Shown here one piece after another: positions 7,851 through 14,981 of a DNA stretch of 29,359 nt (within the stretch, counting starts at the first letter, position 1; each line of letters opens with the position of its first letter). The notes below the pieces were generated by a model, which did no database searches, was not told the DNA's origin, and saw nothing but the letters and a program-made list of their open reading frames with translations. A program made the position numbers and the translations under genes. The stretch spans positions 1 through 29,359 of IMG/VR virus record IMGVR_UViG_3300037149_000092. One strand, given 5' to 3'. This stretch comes from a virus.

Positions 7851-7874
7851 GCGGGAGGGTTCAACCCCTCCCGC
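7851..7874 (+). terminator. GGGAGGG/CCCTCCC hairpin, terminator-like
   Basis: A perfect 9-bp stem GCGGGAGGG / CCCTCCCGC around a 6-base loop lies between the Ig-like gene and the polymerase gene. There is no strong T-run after it, so factor-independent termination may be partial. It could instead protect the 3' end of an abundant upstream transcript. The same GGGAGGG stem recurs at 15331 and 17300. Confidence 0.5.
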
Positions 7875-7898
7875 GCGTACTTTGAGAGGTAGATACTA

Positions 7899-10034
7899 AT
7901 GAGTTTCCAGTGCGGAGACTTTCTCGCTATTGACACCGAAACAACTGGTCTGTTTAGATATCACGGTCATGAGCCATTCGCTGTGAGCATGTGCAATGAG
8001 GATGGTGAGACCTGGTATACAGAATGGCCTGTTGATCCTTACACCAGAGAAGTATTCCCCAACTCCTCCGATCTTGATTTTATAGACTCATTCACTTCCA
8101 ATCCTAGTATCACAAAAGTCATGTTCAATGACAAGTTTGATATGGGAATGTTAGAGACGATAGGACTTACAATTACCGGTCCTGTTGAGGATGGGTCTAT
8201 TGGAATCCGCTGTTACAATTCCTCAGCTGATAATAACGGACTTAAAGAAGCTGCGTTCATGTACTGCGGTATCGCCAAAGATGACGAGACTGAATTACAT
8301 GATGCAGTTAAATTGGCTCGTAAGATATGTATGGCCCGTGGATATAATCTAGCTGAAACCTATCACGCAGACTATTGGCTTCCACGACATCTGCACACTA
8401 GAAGCCGAAGAGGTATGTTTAGTTATCTCCCAGATGAATGGGCTGAATATTGTGAAATCTACGCTCGACTAGATGCACGTCGTACAATGGTCTTGTGGAA
8501 GTTTCTTGAAAAAGCTTTTGCAGCGGACGAAATTGTTTACCTAGATTATCTAAACGAACGTAAACTATCTCCGATTATTCAAAAGATGGAAGCTCGTGGA
8601 GCAGCCATAGATCCTGGGAAGAACAATCGAGAACTTGCCAAAGCTGAGAAACTCGTTGCTGAATGTCGCGAGCGTATGTTCAAGATTGTTGGTCGATCGT
8701 TTAACTCCGGCTCTCCTAAGCAACTTGCTGAGCTCTTATACAAAGAGCGAGGTCTTACCCCAACCACTTTTACTGCATCAGGCCAACCCTCCACAGACTG
8801 GAAGTCTATTCTCAAACTTTCAGCTGATCCAGTCTGTCGAGAACTTCTCACGGATAGGGCTCAGTCCAAAGCTATCTCCACCTTCTTCTCGAAATACCCA
8901 ACTCTCTGGGCAGAAGATCCTCTAGTTCCACCTGGAAGAACTTGGTCTGAAGTAGACAAGAATGGTGATCCTATATACATAGATCATCCTCAAGGATATG
9001 TGATCCATCCAAACATAAATCAATGCGGTACGACTACCGGTCGTTTCAGCATGTCCAATCCTAACCTGCAGAATATTGCCAATGCGACAACTAATCCTAG
9101 AGGTAATGACCCAATACATGCCCGACAGGTATTCGGACCCAGGCCTGGATATTACTGGCTCATGGGTGATTTTGCCCAGCAAGAACTCCGAATATTCGCT
9201 GACATTGCAAATGTTAAGCCGCTCATTTCCGCTATACTTGCTGGAGAGGACCCTAACACTGCAAACGCCAATCTCATTTGGGGTGGGAAAGGTAATGAAT
9301 CTGCGCTTCATGCTGCTGTCCAATCCGGTGAGTTCATTAATGTGGCGCCTAGCACGCCTGCGGTGGGGGAAATGTGGGAGAAAATCGGATGGGAATACGG
9401 TATGGGTGCAGGAGGTGCTTATTCTGGACCTGTTCTCGACGCCGCTGAACGGTGGCTCGCACTTTACGACTACAAAATAGTAGCTGCTGAAGGTAGTATT
9501 GGTAAGAAGATGACTCGTAATAAGTCAAAGATGACTATATTTAACGAGATATACGGTGGTGGGACTGGTCCGTTGATGGAGTTGATGTACATTGATGAAG
9601 AAACTGCTCGTCAATACAAAAAAGATCTAAATTGTCGTTATCCAGAAGTGAAGCAGTATCAGCAGTACGCAATGTCGCGTGCTACTATGTGTGGGTACGT
9701 GGTGACCCGATATGGCAAGAAACTGCGTGCGGATCCCAATCGAATATACGCAGTAGTGAACTGGGAAGTTCAAGGTTCCGCAGCTGGTATGATGAAGGAT
9801 GGTATGATTCGATGTGATGAGTATATTAAGGACACAGGTCTGGATGCCCACATTCTTATAACCATTCATGATGAACTCATTTTTGAAGTGCGTAAAGAAC
9901 ATTGTTTCAAGTGGTTCGTTCGCGGACTCAAAGAGACAATGGAAGATACCGGTGGTCGATTCCGATTACCGATGGAAGTAGAGTTTTCCAAAGCCGATGT
10001 TCAATGGGACATGAAAGAAGCTATACACATATGA
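7899..10034 (+). CDS. DNA polymerase I family (family A) replicative polymerase
   Basis: A 711-residue replicative polymerase with 3'-5' proofreading and no 5'-3' exonuclease domain, as in T7-like polymerases. Exo motifs: AIDTETTG (Asp12, Glu14), FNDKFD (77-79) and YARLD (188-192). Polymerase motifs: A is GDFAQQELRI (Asp424), B is RNKSKMTIFNEIYGG (540-554) and C is IHDE (656-659). All catalytic residues are present. The distance between motifs A and B is about 115 residues, roughly 65 more than usual, so there is an insertion in the fingers region (about 450-530). The ribosome site is GAGAGG. It overlaps the next gene by 4 bases and is followed by the primase-helicase, making a replication operon. 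Confidence 0.96.
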   Translation: MSFQCGDFLAIDTETTGLFRYHGHEPFAVSMCNEDGETWYTEWPVDPYTREVFPNSSDLDFIDSFTSNPSITKVMFNDKFDMGMLETIGLTITGPVEDGSIGIRCYNSSADNNGLKEAAFMYCGIAKDDETELHDAVKLARKICMARGYNLAETYHADYWLPRHLHTRSRRGMFSYLPDEWAEYCEIYARLDARRTMVLWKFLEKAFAADEIVYLDYLNERKLSPIIQKMEARGAAIDPGKNNRELAKAEKLVAECRERMFKIVGRSFNSGSPKQLAELLYKERGLTPTTFTASGQPSTDWKSILKLSADPVCRELLTDRAQSKAISTFFSKYPTLWAEDPLVPPGRTWSEVDKNGDPIYIDHPQGYVIHPNINQCGTTTGRFSMSNPNLQNIANATTNPRGNDPIHARQVFGPRPGYYWLMGDFAQQELRIFADIANVKPLISAILAGEDPNTANANLIWGGKGNESALHAAVQSGEFINVAPSTPAVGEMWEKIGWEYGMGAGGAYSGPVLDAAERWLALYDYKIVAAEGSIGKKMTRNKSKMTIFNEIYGGGTGPLMELMYIDEETARQYKKDLNCRYPEVKQYQQYAMSRATMCGYVVTRYGKKLRADPNRIYAVVNWEVQGSAAGMMKDGMIRCDEYIKDTGLDAHILITIHDELIFEVRKEHCFKWFVRGLKETMEDTGGRFRLPMEVEFSKADVQWDMKEAIHI

Positions 10035-10558
10035 GCGTAATAATTATAGGTCCTGCCTTAGGGCAATCATTTCGATGGCGATGCACAGACTGCAAAGAAG
10101 AGATGGTATCCCTAAATGCACCTAAGCATACATGTGCATCCAATATGCCACCTTTGGATGTTCCAGCATCCATACCCTATATGTGGACACCTGCTATGTT
10201 AGCGATGATCACACGAAATACATACTGCAAGATGACCGGAGTTCCGGTAGTTTCCTGGGAAGAAATGGGAGCCCATGATAAAGCTCTATTTACTAACCTA
10301 GGGTATGCAGTAGTGGAAGCTACGGGTATGAGCGCTGCATATTCAGGTGTAGCAAAGCTAATCAATGCAGCTATTATTTATCGGTATTATCAGACCTGTG
10401 CAGATCGAACACGGAGTATGATGGAAGATACTCATAACGGTGTGATGCGTGCAGTGAATGAGCTCAAGATGGATATGGAAGCTGTTAAGATAATGGCTTC
10501 CAGTGCTATTAGCACCGTGGAGAATAGGGAAGAAGTTACTAATGTCGACACCAAGTGA
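10031..10558 (+). CDS. Hypothetical protein with N-terminal zinc motif, replication operon
   Basis: A 175-residue protein starting at the ATG that overlaps the polymerase stop (ATGA). Residues 17-38 hold C-x2-C and H-x-C (CTDCKEE, KHTCAS), a likely zinc-binding unit. The rest is predicted helical, with an amphipathic C-terminal helix (NELKMDMEAVKIMASSAI) that may oligomerise. No family is recognised. It lies between DNA polymerase and primase-helicase and overlaps the latter by 17 bases, so a replication accessory role such as a clamp, loader or single-strand binding partner is possible but not shown. Confidence 0.65.
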   Translation: MSVIIIGPALGQSFRWRCTDCKEEMVSLNAPKHTCASNMPPLDVPASIPYMWTPAMLAMITRNTYCKMTGVPVVSWEEMGAHDKALFTNLGYAVVEATGMSAAYSGVAKLINAAIIYRYYQTCADRTRSMMEDTHNGVMRAVNELKMDMEAVKIMASSAISTVENREEVTNVDTK

Positions 10559-12695
10559 GGTTCCGGCTAAACTACGTCCCTTCGTAGCGCTAGGATTTGA
10601 TTACGTAGCTTCCAAGCGTCGGGACAACCAGGCCTATGGTCAATGTGTATTTTGTGGCAAGCCAGACAAAATGCATATTAATATTGAGAACGGTAAGTGG
10701 AACTGCTTTGCAGGTCATTGCGGATTAAAAGGTAATGTATATACTTTTCTCCAGGAATGGTACAATCTACAAGAGCGCCTCAATATGGTAACACCTGCAT
10801 TGTGGAACTCTTTAGCTTCTAACCGACAGTTGCCCGAGCTAGCCCTAAGGGCGACTGGATTTGTATGGGACGGTATGAAGTGGTGGTTGCCCATATACAA
10901 TCCAACTGGAACACTTGTAACGTTTAGGTGGTATCAACTCGGCAATAAACTTTGGGCATTGGATGGTATGGATCTTGGTATTTGGAATGCCCCAGCGCTA
11001 TTTGATGAGAGATACCTAGACTATGAAGTTTGGATTGAAGAAGGTGAATGGGATGGTATTGCCACCCAGGAAATGTTGCGCCGAGAAGGTGTAGATGGCA
11101 TCGCTGTTGGTATACCAGGATGCACAGTTTTCAAAGCTAAATGGGCTCAATGGTTTCGTGGACGTAAGATTGTGTGCGCTTACGATCACGATATCGATGG
11201 GCAGAAGGGTGTTCGTAGGGTTCACGCACTTACCAAAACAGACATAATATCATATCATTGGATCAAATGGCCAGATCAAATTCCCTCTGGATATGATATG
11301 CGTCAGTTCTATATCGACAGCGGCACTATAACCATAGCCAGAACATTCGCCGAGAAATTGGATACCGTAGATGCAGACACAACTGATAGTGTTGGCGATC
11401 CTATTGTCAGTACGGCCAGCCTACCGATGTTATCCACAGGAACTAGACCCACTTATGAAAGTGTTCTATCAGTATTCGCTAAATATCTGTATCTTACTAC
11501 TGATCTGGAAGATGCTCTAAAGATACTATTGGCTACTTGTATATCTGTACAACTTGAAGGTGACCCTCTGTGGATTCACTTGGCTGGACCTCCTGGGAGT
11601 GGAAAGACCGAGTTGCTACTATCGGTATCCAATTCACCGTGGGCACACTTTGAATCTAGTGTATCATCCCATCAGTTGGTATCAGGATGGGCATCTAAGG
11701 AAGATCCATCCCTATTGCCTCGGTTAGATAACCGTAATTTGATCATCAAAGATCTGACAGAGTTGTTGAAGGGTGCTAAGTCTGAAAAGGAATCTGTGTT
11801 CAGCATTCTTCGAGGTGCGTATGATGGATCAGTTAATCGAGGTTTTGGTCACGGTGTGCAGCGTCGATATGATGTGCACTTCAATATCGTAACAGGTGTG
11901 ACCCAAGCTATCTTCGCTGATGTAGGGTCTGTACTAGGGGAGAGGTTTCTGATCTATCACTTGGTGAAGGGAGTTGGTTTCAATGCCGATAATGAAATCT
12001 ATGCGGCACTAACTAATTCTCCCCAGGGAAATACGATGCGTGCTGATCTTGGTAAGGCAGCTTCGGATTTTTTGAACTACCAAATTGATCCTTCAGATAC
12101 ACCTGAACTCAGCGACACTTGGATACGACGACTGGTGCATTTGTCTCAGTTTGTCAGTATGTTGCGTGCTGGTGTGGAACGAGACGCTGCACGTGATCGA
12201 CTTACTTACCGAGCACAACATGAAATGGGTACTCGTATTGCCAAACAGTTGAAAAAGCTGTTGCAAGGCTTATCTCTATTACGATATCCAGCTGAAATCA
12301 CTGAGAATGCATATAAGTTGCTCGTTCGGGTAGCTTTGGATTCTTGTATTGGATTTAATCTCGATATAGTTACTGAACTATTCAATCGAGAAGGTCGTAC
12401 ATTTCCTGAGTTGTCAGAAGCCTGTCGAATACCAATGACGACTTTGCGTGGTGCATGCGAAGATATGGAGCAACTTGGTGTTCTACGACGTGAGAAGGTA
12501 GCTAATGTAGCTGGTCGAGGTGCTCCAATGGCGTTGTGGAGTCTTACAGACAGTATTAAACGGCATTGGTACGGCGCTGGTTTAGATCGAGATCCCGCTA
12601 TACGTCAAACAGCTTCTCTCCAGAAAGATGCGTTCATCGCAGCACGCACTAAATCTGCAGGGAACAGTAAATATGATGTGGTTGGAATAGTATAG
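10542..12695 (+). CDS. Primase-helicase: zinc finger, TOPRIM, AAA+ ATPase, winged helix
   Basis: A 717-residue multidomain protein. ATG 10542 is chosen because the residues upstream of it in the longer frame do not resemble a primase N-terminus and GGAAG lies about 13 bases upstream. The zinc finger is CVFC...CFAGHC (35-60), as in DnaG-type primases. The TOPRIM fold has EEGEWDG (166-172) and DHDIDG (215-220). The ATPase has Walker A GPPGSGKT (349-356), Walker B-like LIIKDLTEL (400-408) and a GERF motif (466-469) that may contain the arginine finger. A C-terminal winged helix is suggested by TFPELSEACRIPMTTLRGAC. The ATPase looks AAA+-like, not the RecA-like DnaB fold of T7 gp4, which makes the fusion unusual. 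Confidence 0.88.
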   Translation: MSTPSEVPAKLRPFVALGFDYVASKRRDNQAYGQCVFCGKPDKMHINIENGKWNCFAGHCGLKGNVYTFLQEWYNLQERLNMVTPALWNSLASNRQLPELALRATGFVWDGMKWWLPIYNPTGTLVTFRWYQLGNKLWALDGMDLGIWNAPALFDERYLDYEVWIEEGEWDGIATQEMLRREGVDGIAVGIPGCTVFKAKWAQWFRGRKIVCAYDHDIDGQKGVRRVHALTKTDIISYHWIKWPDQIPSGYDMRQFYIDSGTITIARTFAEKLDTVDADTTDSVGDPIVSTASLPMLSTGTRPTYESVLSVFAKYLYLTTDLEDALKILLATCISVQLEGDPLWIHLAGPPGSGKTELLLSVSNSPWAHFESSVSSHQLVSGWASKEDPSLLPRLDNRNLIIKDLTELLKGAKSEKESVFSILRGAYDGSVNRGFGHGVQRRYDVHFNIVTGVTQAIFADVGSVLGERFLIYHLVKGVGFNADNEIYAALTNSPQGNTMRADLGKAASDFLNYQIDPSDTPELSDTWIRRLVHLSQFVSMLRAGVERDAARDRLTYRAQHEMGTRIAKQLKKLLQGLSLLRYPAEITENAYKLLVRVALDSCIGFNLDIVTELFNREGRTFPELSEACRIPMTTLRGACEDMEQLGVLRREKVANVAGRGAPMALWSLTDSIKRHWYGAGLDRDPAIRQTASLQKDAFIAARTKSAGNSKYDVVGIV

Positions 12696-12704
12696 GAGGT
12701 AAAT

Positions 12705-12890
12705 ATGGCAGATGTGCCAACAAGATTTGCAGGTGATTGCCCTATCCATAAGAGTAAGGTGATTATGAAACTTAACCCAACTGCTCGTGGACACGAGTGG
12801 TTGGGTGTATGTACTGATGGACATACAGTTGTATTACGTATGTCTAAGATTGAATCCGTGGCATGTGAAGATGAATGGTATTATTATTAG
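12705..12890 (+). CDS. Small hypothetical Cys/His protein
   Basis: A 61-residue protein with a near-perfect ribosome site (GGAGG five bases before ATG). It contains CPIH, GVC and a late Cys with several His residues, so a small zinc-binding fold is possible. It ends in WYYY. The gene starts 9 bases after the primase-helicase and closes the tightly packed replication block; a GC-rich, structured non-coding segment follows. No family is recognised. Confidence 0.65.
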   Translation: MADVPTRFAGDCPIHKSKVIMKLNPTARGHEWLGVCTDGHTVVLRMSKIESVACEDEWYYY

Positions 12891-12930
12891 CTGAAGCTGT
12901 GCCGGCGCCCGGCGCCCGGCGACGACCACG

Positions 12931-12955
12931 ACCACCAACAAGACGGCGCGATTTA
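12931..12955 (+). repeat. Non-coding CGCG repeat, copy a
   Basis: This copy reads ACCACCAACAAG followed by ACGGCGCGATTTA. It belongs to a dispersed family with consensus ACC(A)CCAACAAA-AACGCGCG-(A/T)TTAAT, found only between genes (other copies at 13011, 13043, 13571, 13637, 13724, 13985). Confidence 0.5.
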
Positions 12956-13010
12956 GCCGCCTAGCAGCCCCGTACACGCGTCTTGTGCTCGTCCTGGTAC
13001 TAGGACCAGG

Positions 13011-13032
13011 ACCACCAAAAACGGCGCGTGTA
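13011..13032 (+). repeat. Non-coding CGCG repeat, copy b
   Basis: ACCACCAAAA followed by ACGGCGCGTGTA. It overlaps the right arm of the outer inverted repeat at 12971-13034. A shorter relative, AGCGCGTTTAATTAA, lies just downstream at 13043-13057. Confidence 0.45.
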
Positions 13033-13067
13033 CGGCCCGTGTAGCGCGTTTAATTAAAGGAGATTCG

Positions 13068-13568
13068 ATGACATCTGAAGACTTAATTGAGGTACAGCGA
13101 TTATGCAAACGCTGTGCTATTGGAATAATGGCCGAGAGTGAAAACGGAGATCCCATCACTCTTTCGATCGTACCACAGCGTGCATGTGTTGTGTGTCGTA
13201 CTTTAGCGCGTCCAACTTCTGAGCAAGACCCATACGAAGTAACTACTACCGTATTGATGGATGTGCGTATCCGTCGACAAGAACAGGATTTAAAGCATGG
13301 CGATGCTCAAGCCAAACATCCAACTTTCTGGATAGCGATCATAGGTGAGGAGTTCGGACACGCATCTCGTGCGGCAATCCGTCTCACTACTAGAGATGGT
13401 TCACCATTCGATCTGCGTGATGAATATCTTGATGTGGCTGCTACTGCGATAGCTGCGATTGAAGATCTAGATCGTGTAGGGTATGATGAGCTTCATATTG
13501 AAGATCCTGTACCTATTACGCTCCCTGCATCTACCAATGGGAAGTGGAAATACCACGGACTCTCATAA
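13068..13568 (+). CDS. MazG-like nucleotide pyrophosphohydrolase-related protein with Cys4 N-terminus
   Basis: A 166-residue protein with ribosome site GGAG. The C-terminal part (about 67-138) matches phage MazG-like proteins: RIRRQEQDLKHGDAQAKHP, then WIAIIGEEFGHASRAA, then LRDEYLDVAATAIAAIEDLDR. These form the helices that carry the metal-binding acidic residues of all-alpha NTP pyrophosphatases (Glu94, Glu95, Glu119, Asp122). His98 stands where this family usually has a Glu (EExGE). The N-terminal 45 residues add C-x2-C pairs at 13-16 and 40-43, a likely zinc ribbon. It could remove unwanted nucleotides or ppGpp; activity is uncertain because of the substitution. It is the last + strand gene before the convergent region. 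Confidence 0.75.
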   Translation: MTSEDLIEVQRLCKRCAIGIMAESENGDPITLSIVPQRACVVCRTLARPTSEQDPYEVTTTVLMDVRIRRQEQDLKHGDAQAKHPTFWIAIIGEEFGHASRAAIRLTTRDGSPFDLRDEYLDVAATAIAAIEDLDRVGYDELHIEDPVPITLPASTNGKWKYHGLS

Positions 13569-13570
13569 CT

Positions 13571-13596
13571 TCAAACCCACAATAACGCGCGTTTAA
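13571..13596 (+). repeat. Non-coding CGCG repeat, copy d
   Basis: CAAACCCACAATAACGCG followed by CGTTTAAT. It differs by one base from the copy at 13638-13663, 67 bases away. It contains the 12-mer AAACCCACAATA that also occurs at the junctions of the 88-bp repeats near 18 kb. Confidence 0.6.
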
Positions 13597-13636
13597 TCGG
13601 CGCGGTTTGTCCGTAATACTGCTCTGATTACGACGA

Positions 13637-13663
13637 CCAAACCCACGATAACGCGCGTTTAAT
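13637..13663 (+). repeat. Non-coding CGCG repeat, copy e
   Basis: CCAAACCCACGATAACGCG followed by CGTTTAAT; the near-identical partner of copy d. Two such close copies in the same orientation make chance unlikely. Confidence 0.6.
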
Positions 13664-13723
13664 TCCCCGTCAATCCTCTAAATTTCGTTACTATCAACCA
13701 AGTACACGCGTTGGGTTATACAA

Positions 13724-13755
13724 GAACGGGCGATTAATGATTATAATCGCGTTCC
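13724..13755. repeat. Non-coding CGCG repeat, inverted pair
   Basis: The left half reads GAACGGGCGATTAAT. The right half, read on the opposite strand, is GGAACGCGATTATAA. The two halves can pair (AACG and CGATTA with TAATCG and CGTT, two-base bulge), so one element is present as an inverted pair. Confidence 0.45.
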
Positions 13756-13802
13756 TGCTGGTGGTAGTAGTACCAGCAGTTTCTGCTGGCGATCGTGTGT
13801 AG
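13737..13802 (+). CDS. Possible 21-residue hydrophobic peptide
   Basis: ATG to TAG encodes MIIIAFLLVVVVPAVSAGDRV, which looks like a signal peptide or tiny membrane peptide with a cleavage-like AVSA. The ribosome site is poor (AACGGG, 8 bases away) and the coding bases overlap a repeat and a stem-loop, so this may be chance. It is listed because such micro-genes are missed by length cut-offs. Confidence 0.25.
   Translation: MIIIAFLLVVVVPAVSAGDRV
13755..13779 (+). terminator. Stem-loop after the MazG-like gene
   Basis: An 8-bp perfect stem CTGCTGGT/ACCAGCAG with a 9-base loop, followed by TTTCTG. It is a candidate terminator for the + strand block, although the T-run is short. Confidence 0.35.
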
Positions 13803-13984
13803 GCGGTATTAAAGGGTATACGGAATGCACTCACGCATGCGCGTACACCTACATAATACATCACTATTATACATGCCTAACCTAAACTCGTATGTATCCC
13901 TGACCTATTCCATTTTACTTACTTATACATACAGTTATTTATTCTAAAGTCAATTTATCAATCGCCAGCGGAAGCCGCGCCGCC

Positions 13985-14008
13985 ACCACCAACAAAAACG
14001 CGATTAAT
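13985..14008 (+). repeat. Non-coding CGCG repeat, copy h
   Basis: ACCACCAACAAAAACG followed by CGATTAAT; close to copy a. It lies immediately before the 10-bp triloop hairpin at 14011. Confidence 0.5.
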
Positions 14009-14010
14009 AC

Positions 14011-14033
14011 CGTAGTATACGTAGTATACTACG
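14011..14033. terminator. Triloop hairpin, 10-bp stem
   Basis: CGTAGTATAC, loop GTA, GTATACTACG: a perfect stem with a 3-base loop. With the hairpin at 14071 it may act as a bidirectional terminator between convergent operons or as a protein-binding cruciform. No T-run follows on either strand. Confidence 0.4.
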
Positions 14034-14070
14034 AGGGCTCGCGCGTCGATATGCGTATACATAATCTTCT

Positions 14071-14089
14071 GTCAATACTACGTATTGAC
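14071..14089. terminator. Triloop hairpin, 8-bp stem
   Basis: GTCAATAC, loop TAC, GTATTGAC: a perfect stem 22 bases after the stop codon of the sigma gene on the minus strand. Its position fits termination of the minus operon, but there is no T-run. Confidence 0.4.
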
Positions 14090-14111
14090 CGCGCGCGTAA
14101 GGGAAGGGAAT

Positions 14112-14723
14112 TTATCGGTCTACAACTGTGGGGACTTTCTTCTTGAGGCGTACTAATGCGTTGTCCACGCACTTACGATTGCATCGAAGTTCCATACCAA
14201 TTTCTCGATAGGACTTGCCAGTCTGATATCGAATGAGAACGTCCCATTCGAAGTTGCTCAATCGGTTCTTAACAGCTTTGTCAATCTTTACCACGTCTTC
14301 ACGCTTGATCGCAGATACTTCAGGTGTATCTGCATTCTTGTCCATTAGTGTATCTTCAAGTGAAGTGCCTTCTTCACCTTCACCCATACCAACTGGAGTA
14401 CTGAAAGATACCGATTCATTCAGAAGAGTATACTTTTGTCGAGTTGCAGTCTTTACTGAATCAATCAAATTCCGTGTTATGACTATCTTGGCGTACGTAC
14501 CAAATCCAACGCCACGCTCTGGCTTAAAGTCTACAACTGCTTTCCATAACCCTAGCTTAGCCGTCTGGAGAAGATCTTCAAGATCTCCTCCAGGGATAAA
14601 GTACGCCTTGGCTCTCGATCGAACGAGATTGTCATATCGCTTTAACATGGTTTCAGACGCGGCAACATCACCGCGTTGCGCACGTCTGATAACCAGTTCA
14701 TCTGAGAAGTTCTCGTAGTTCAC
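14112..14723 (-). CDS. Sigma-H-like RNA polymerase sigma factor
   Basis: A 203-residue sigma-70 family protein resembling Bacillus SigH in its region 2 to region 4 layout. Region 2 is GGDLEDLLQTAKLGLWKAVVDF (about 45-66), then FGTYAKIVITRNLIDSVKTATRQK (74-97) for -10 recognition. Region 4 is SNFEWDVLIRYQTGKSYREIGMEL...VDNALVRLKKKV (156-197). The GTG start at 14723 is chosen because it overlaps the previous stop as GTGA and has GGGAG 5 bases upstream. It would redirect host RNA polymerase to phage promoters, probably late ones. It is the last gene of the minus operon. Confidence 0.88.
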   Translation of the reverse strand: MNYENFSDELVIRRAQRGDVAASETMLKRYDNLVRSRAKAYFIPGGDLEDLLQTAKLGLWKAVVDFKPERGVGFGTYAKIVITRNLIDSVKTATRQKYTLLNESVSFSTPVGMGEGEEGTSLEDTLMDKNADTPEVSAIKREDVVKIDKAVKNRLSNFEWDVLIRYQTGKSYREIGMELRCNRKCVDNALVRLKKKVPTVVDR

Positions 14724-14890
14724 TTGGTCTCCCGTAGAAACACCACAACTTCGATACACACTGAGTCGAAGTTTTCACTTGCCCACTTGGCTTGCATATA
14801 AGTATCTTGCTCGTCTTCCATACCGAAGGCTTTCATCGCTGCCACTTCAGCCTCCAGCAATTCATTACGGAGTTGCAGATATCTACTCAT
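14720..14890 (-). CDS. Small helical hypothetical protein
   Basis: A 56-residue protein rich in Glu, Ala and Met; the first 30 residues form a likely amphipathic helix (YLQLRNELLEAEVAAMKAF). The ATG at 14890 overlaps the end of the preceding 32-residue gene by 8 bases and gives tight coupling. An upstream start in the same frame at 14953 would overlap that gene almost fully and has no ribosome site. Its stop overlaps the sigma start (GTGA), so it may influence sigma translation. No family is recognised; an anti-sigma role is conceivable but without evidence. Confidence 0.55.
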   Translation of the reverse strand: MSRYLQLRNELLEAEVAAMKAFGMEDEQDTYMQAKWASENFDSVCIEVVVFLRETK

Positions 14891-14981
14891 CAAAAACTGC
14901 TTTCGCTTTTTCGCGATCATTGTGTACCGCTGTGATCTCTTGAGCATGCTCAATTGCAGCTTTCACTCCGTTGCTTGACAT
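14883..14981 (-). CDS. 32-residue hypothetical protein
   Basis: A short reading frame with an excellent ribosome site (AGGAGG seven bases before ATG). The start codon directly follows the TAG stop of the upstream gene, and its end overlaps the next gene. The product is a soluble, charged, probably helical peptide (MSSNGVKAAIEHAQEITAV...). The strong ribosome site and exact fit into the operon argue for a real gene despite the length. Confidence 0.55.
   Translation of the reverse strand: MSSNGVKAAIEHAQEITAVHNDREKAKAVFDE

Larger units (their letters stand above)
12901..13067 (+). promoter_or_regulatory. GC-rich structured leader before the MazG-like gene
   Basis: A non-coding segment of 167 bases with three parts. 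First is a GC-rich block with tandem GGCGCCC units at about 12904-12919. Second are two copies of the ACCACCAA...CGCG motif. Third is a nested inverted repeat: outer 10-bp arms CGTACACGCG (12971-12980) and CGCGTGTACG (13025-13034) enclose an inner 8-bp stem GTCCTGGT/ACCAGGAC (12991-13012). It ends with the palindrome TTTAATTAAA and the GGAG ribosome site of the next gene. It could be an operator region or a folded 5' leader; the sequence alone does not decide. Confidence 0.45.
13569..14111. promoter_or_regulatory. Convergent non-coding region with repeats and hairpins
   Basis: There are 543 bases between the MazG-like gene and the end of the sigma gene, with no convincing ordinary gene. The region holds at least four copies of the CGCG repeat family, an 8-bp stem-loop at 13755-13779, triloop hairpins at 14011-14033 and 14071-14089, several GTATAC palindromes and an AT-rich stretch (13840-13960). 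The pattern of short repeats next to an AT-rich segment fits either a replication origin or a transcription boundary. A possible 21-residue hydrophobic peptide starts at 13737. Confidence 0.45.

Noticed and set aside
12901-12960. tRNA or other structured RNA gene in the GC-rich block
   Set aside because: No cloverleaf, T-loop (GTTCRA) or CCA-end pattern could be built from this segment.
13569-14111. Attachment site of a temperate phage
   Set aside because: No integrase or excisionase gene is present in the window and no tRNA-like core was found, so the repeats are not evidence for integration.
14233-14718. 161-residue plus-strand frame opposite the sigma gene
   Set aside because: The minus strand encodes clear sigma region 2 and 4 motifs; the reverse frame is a shadow.
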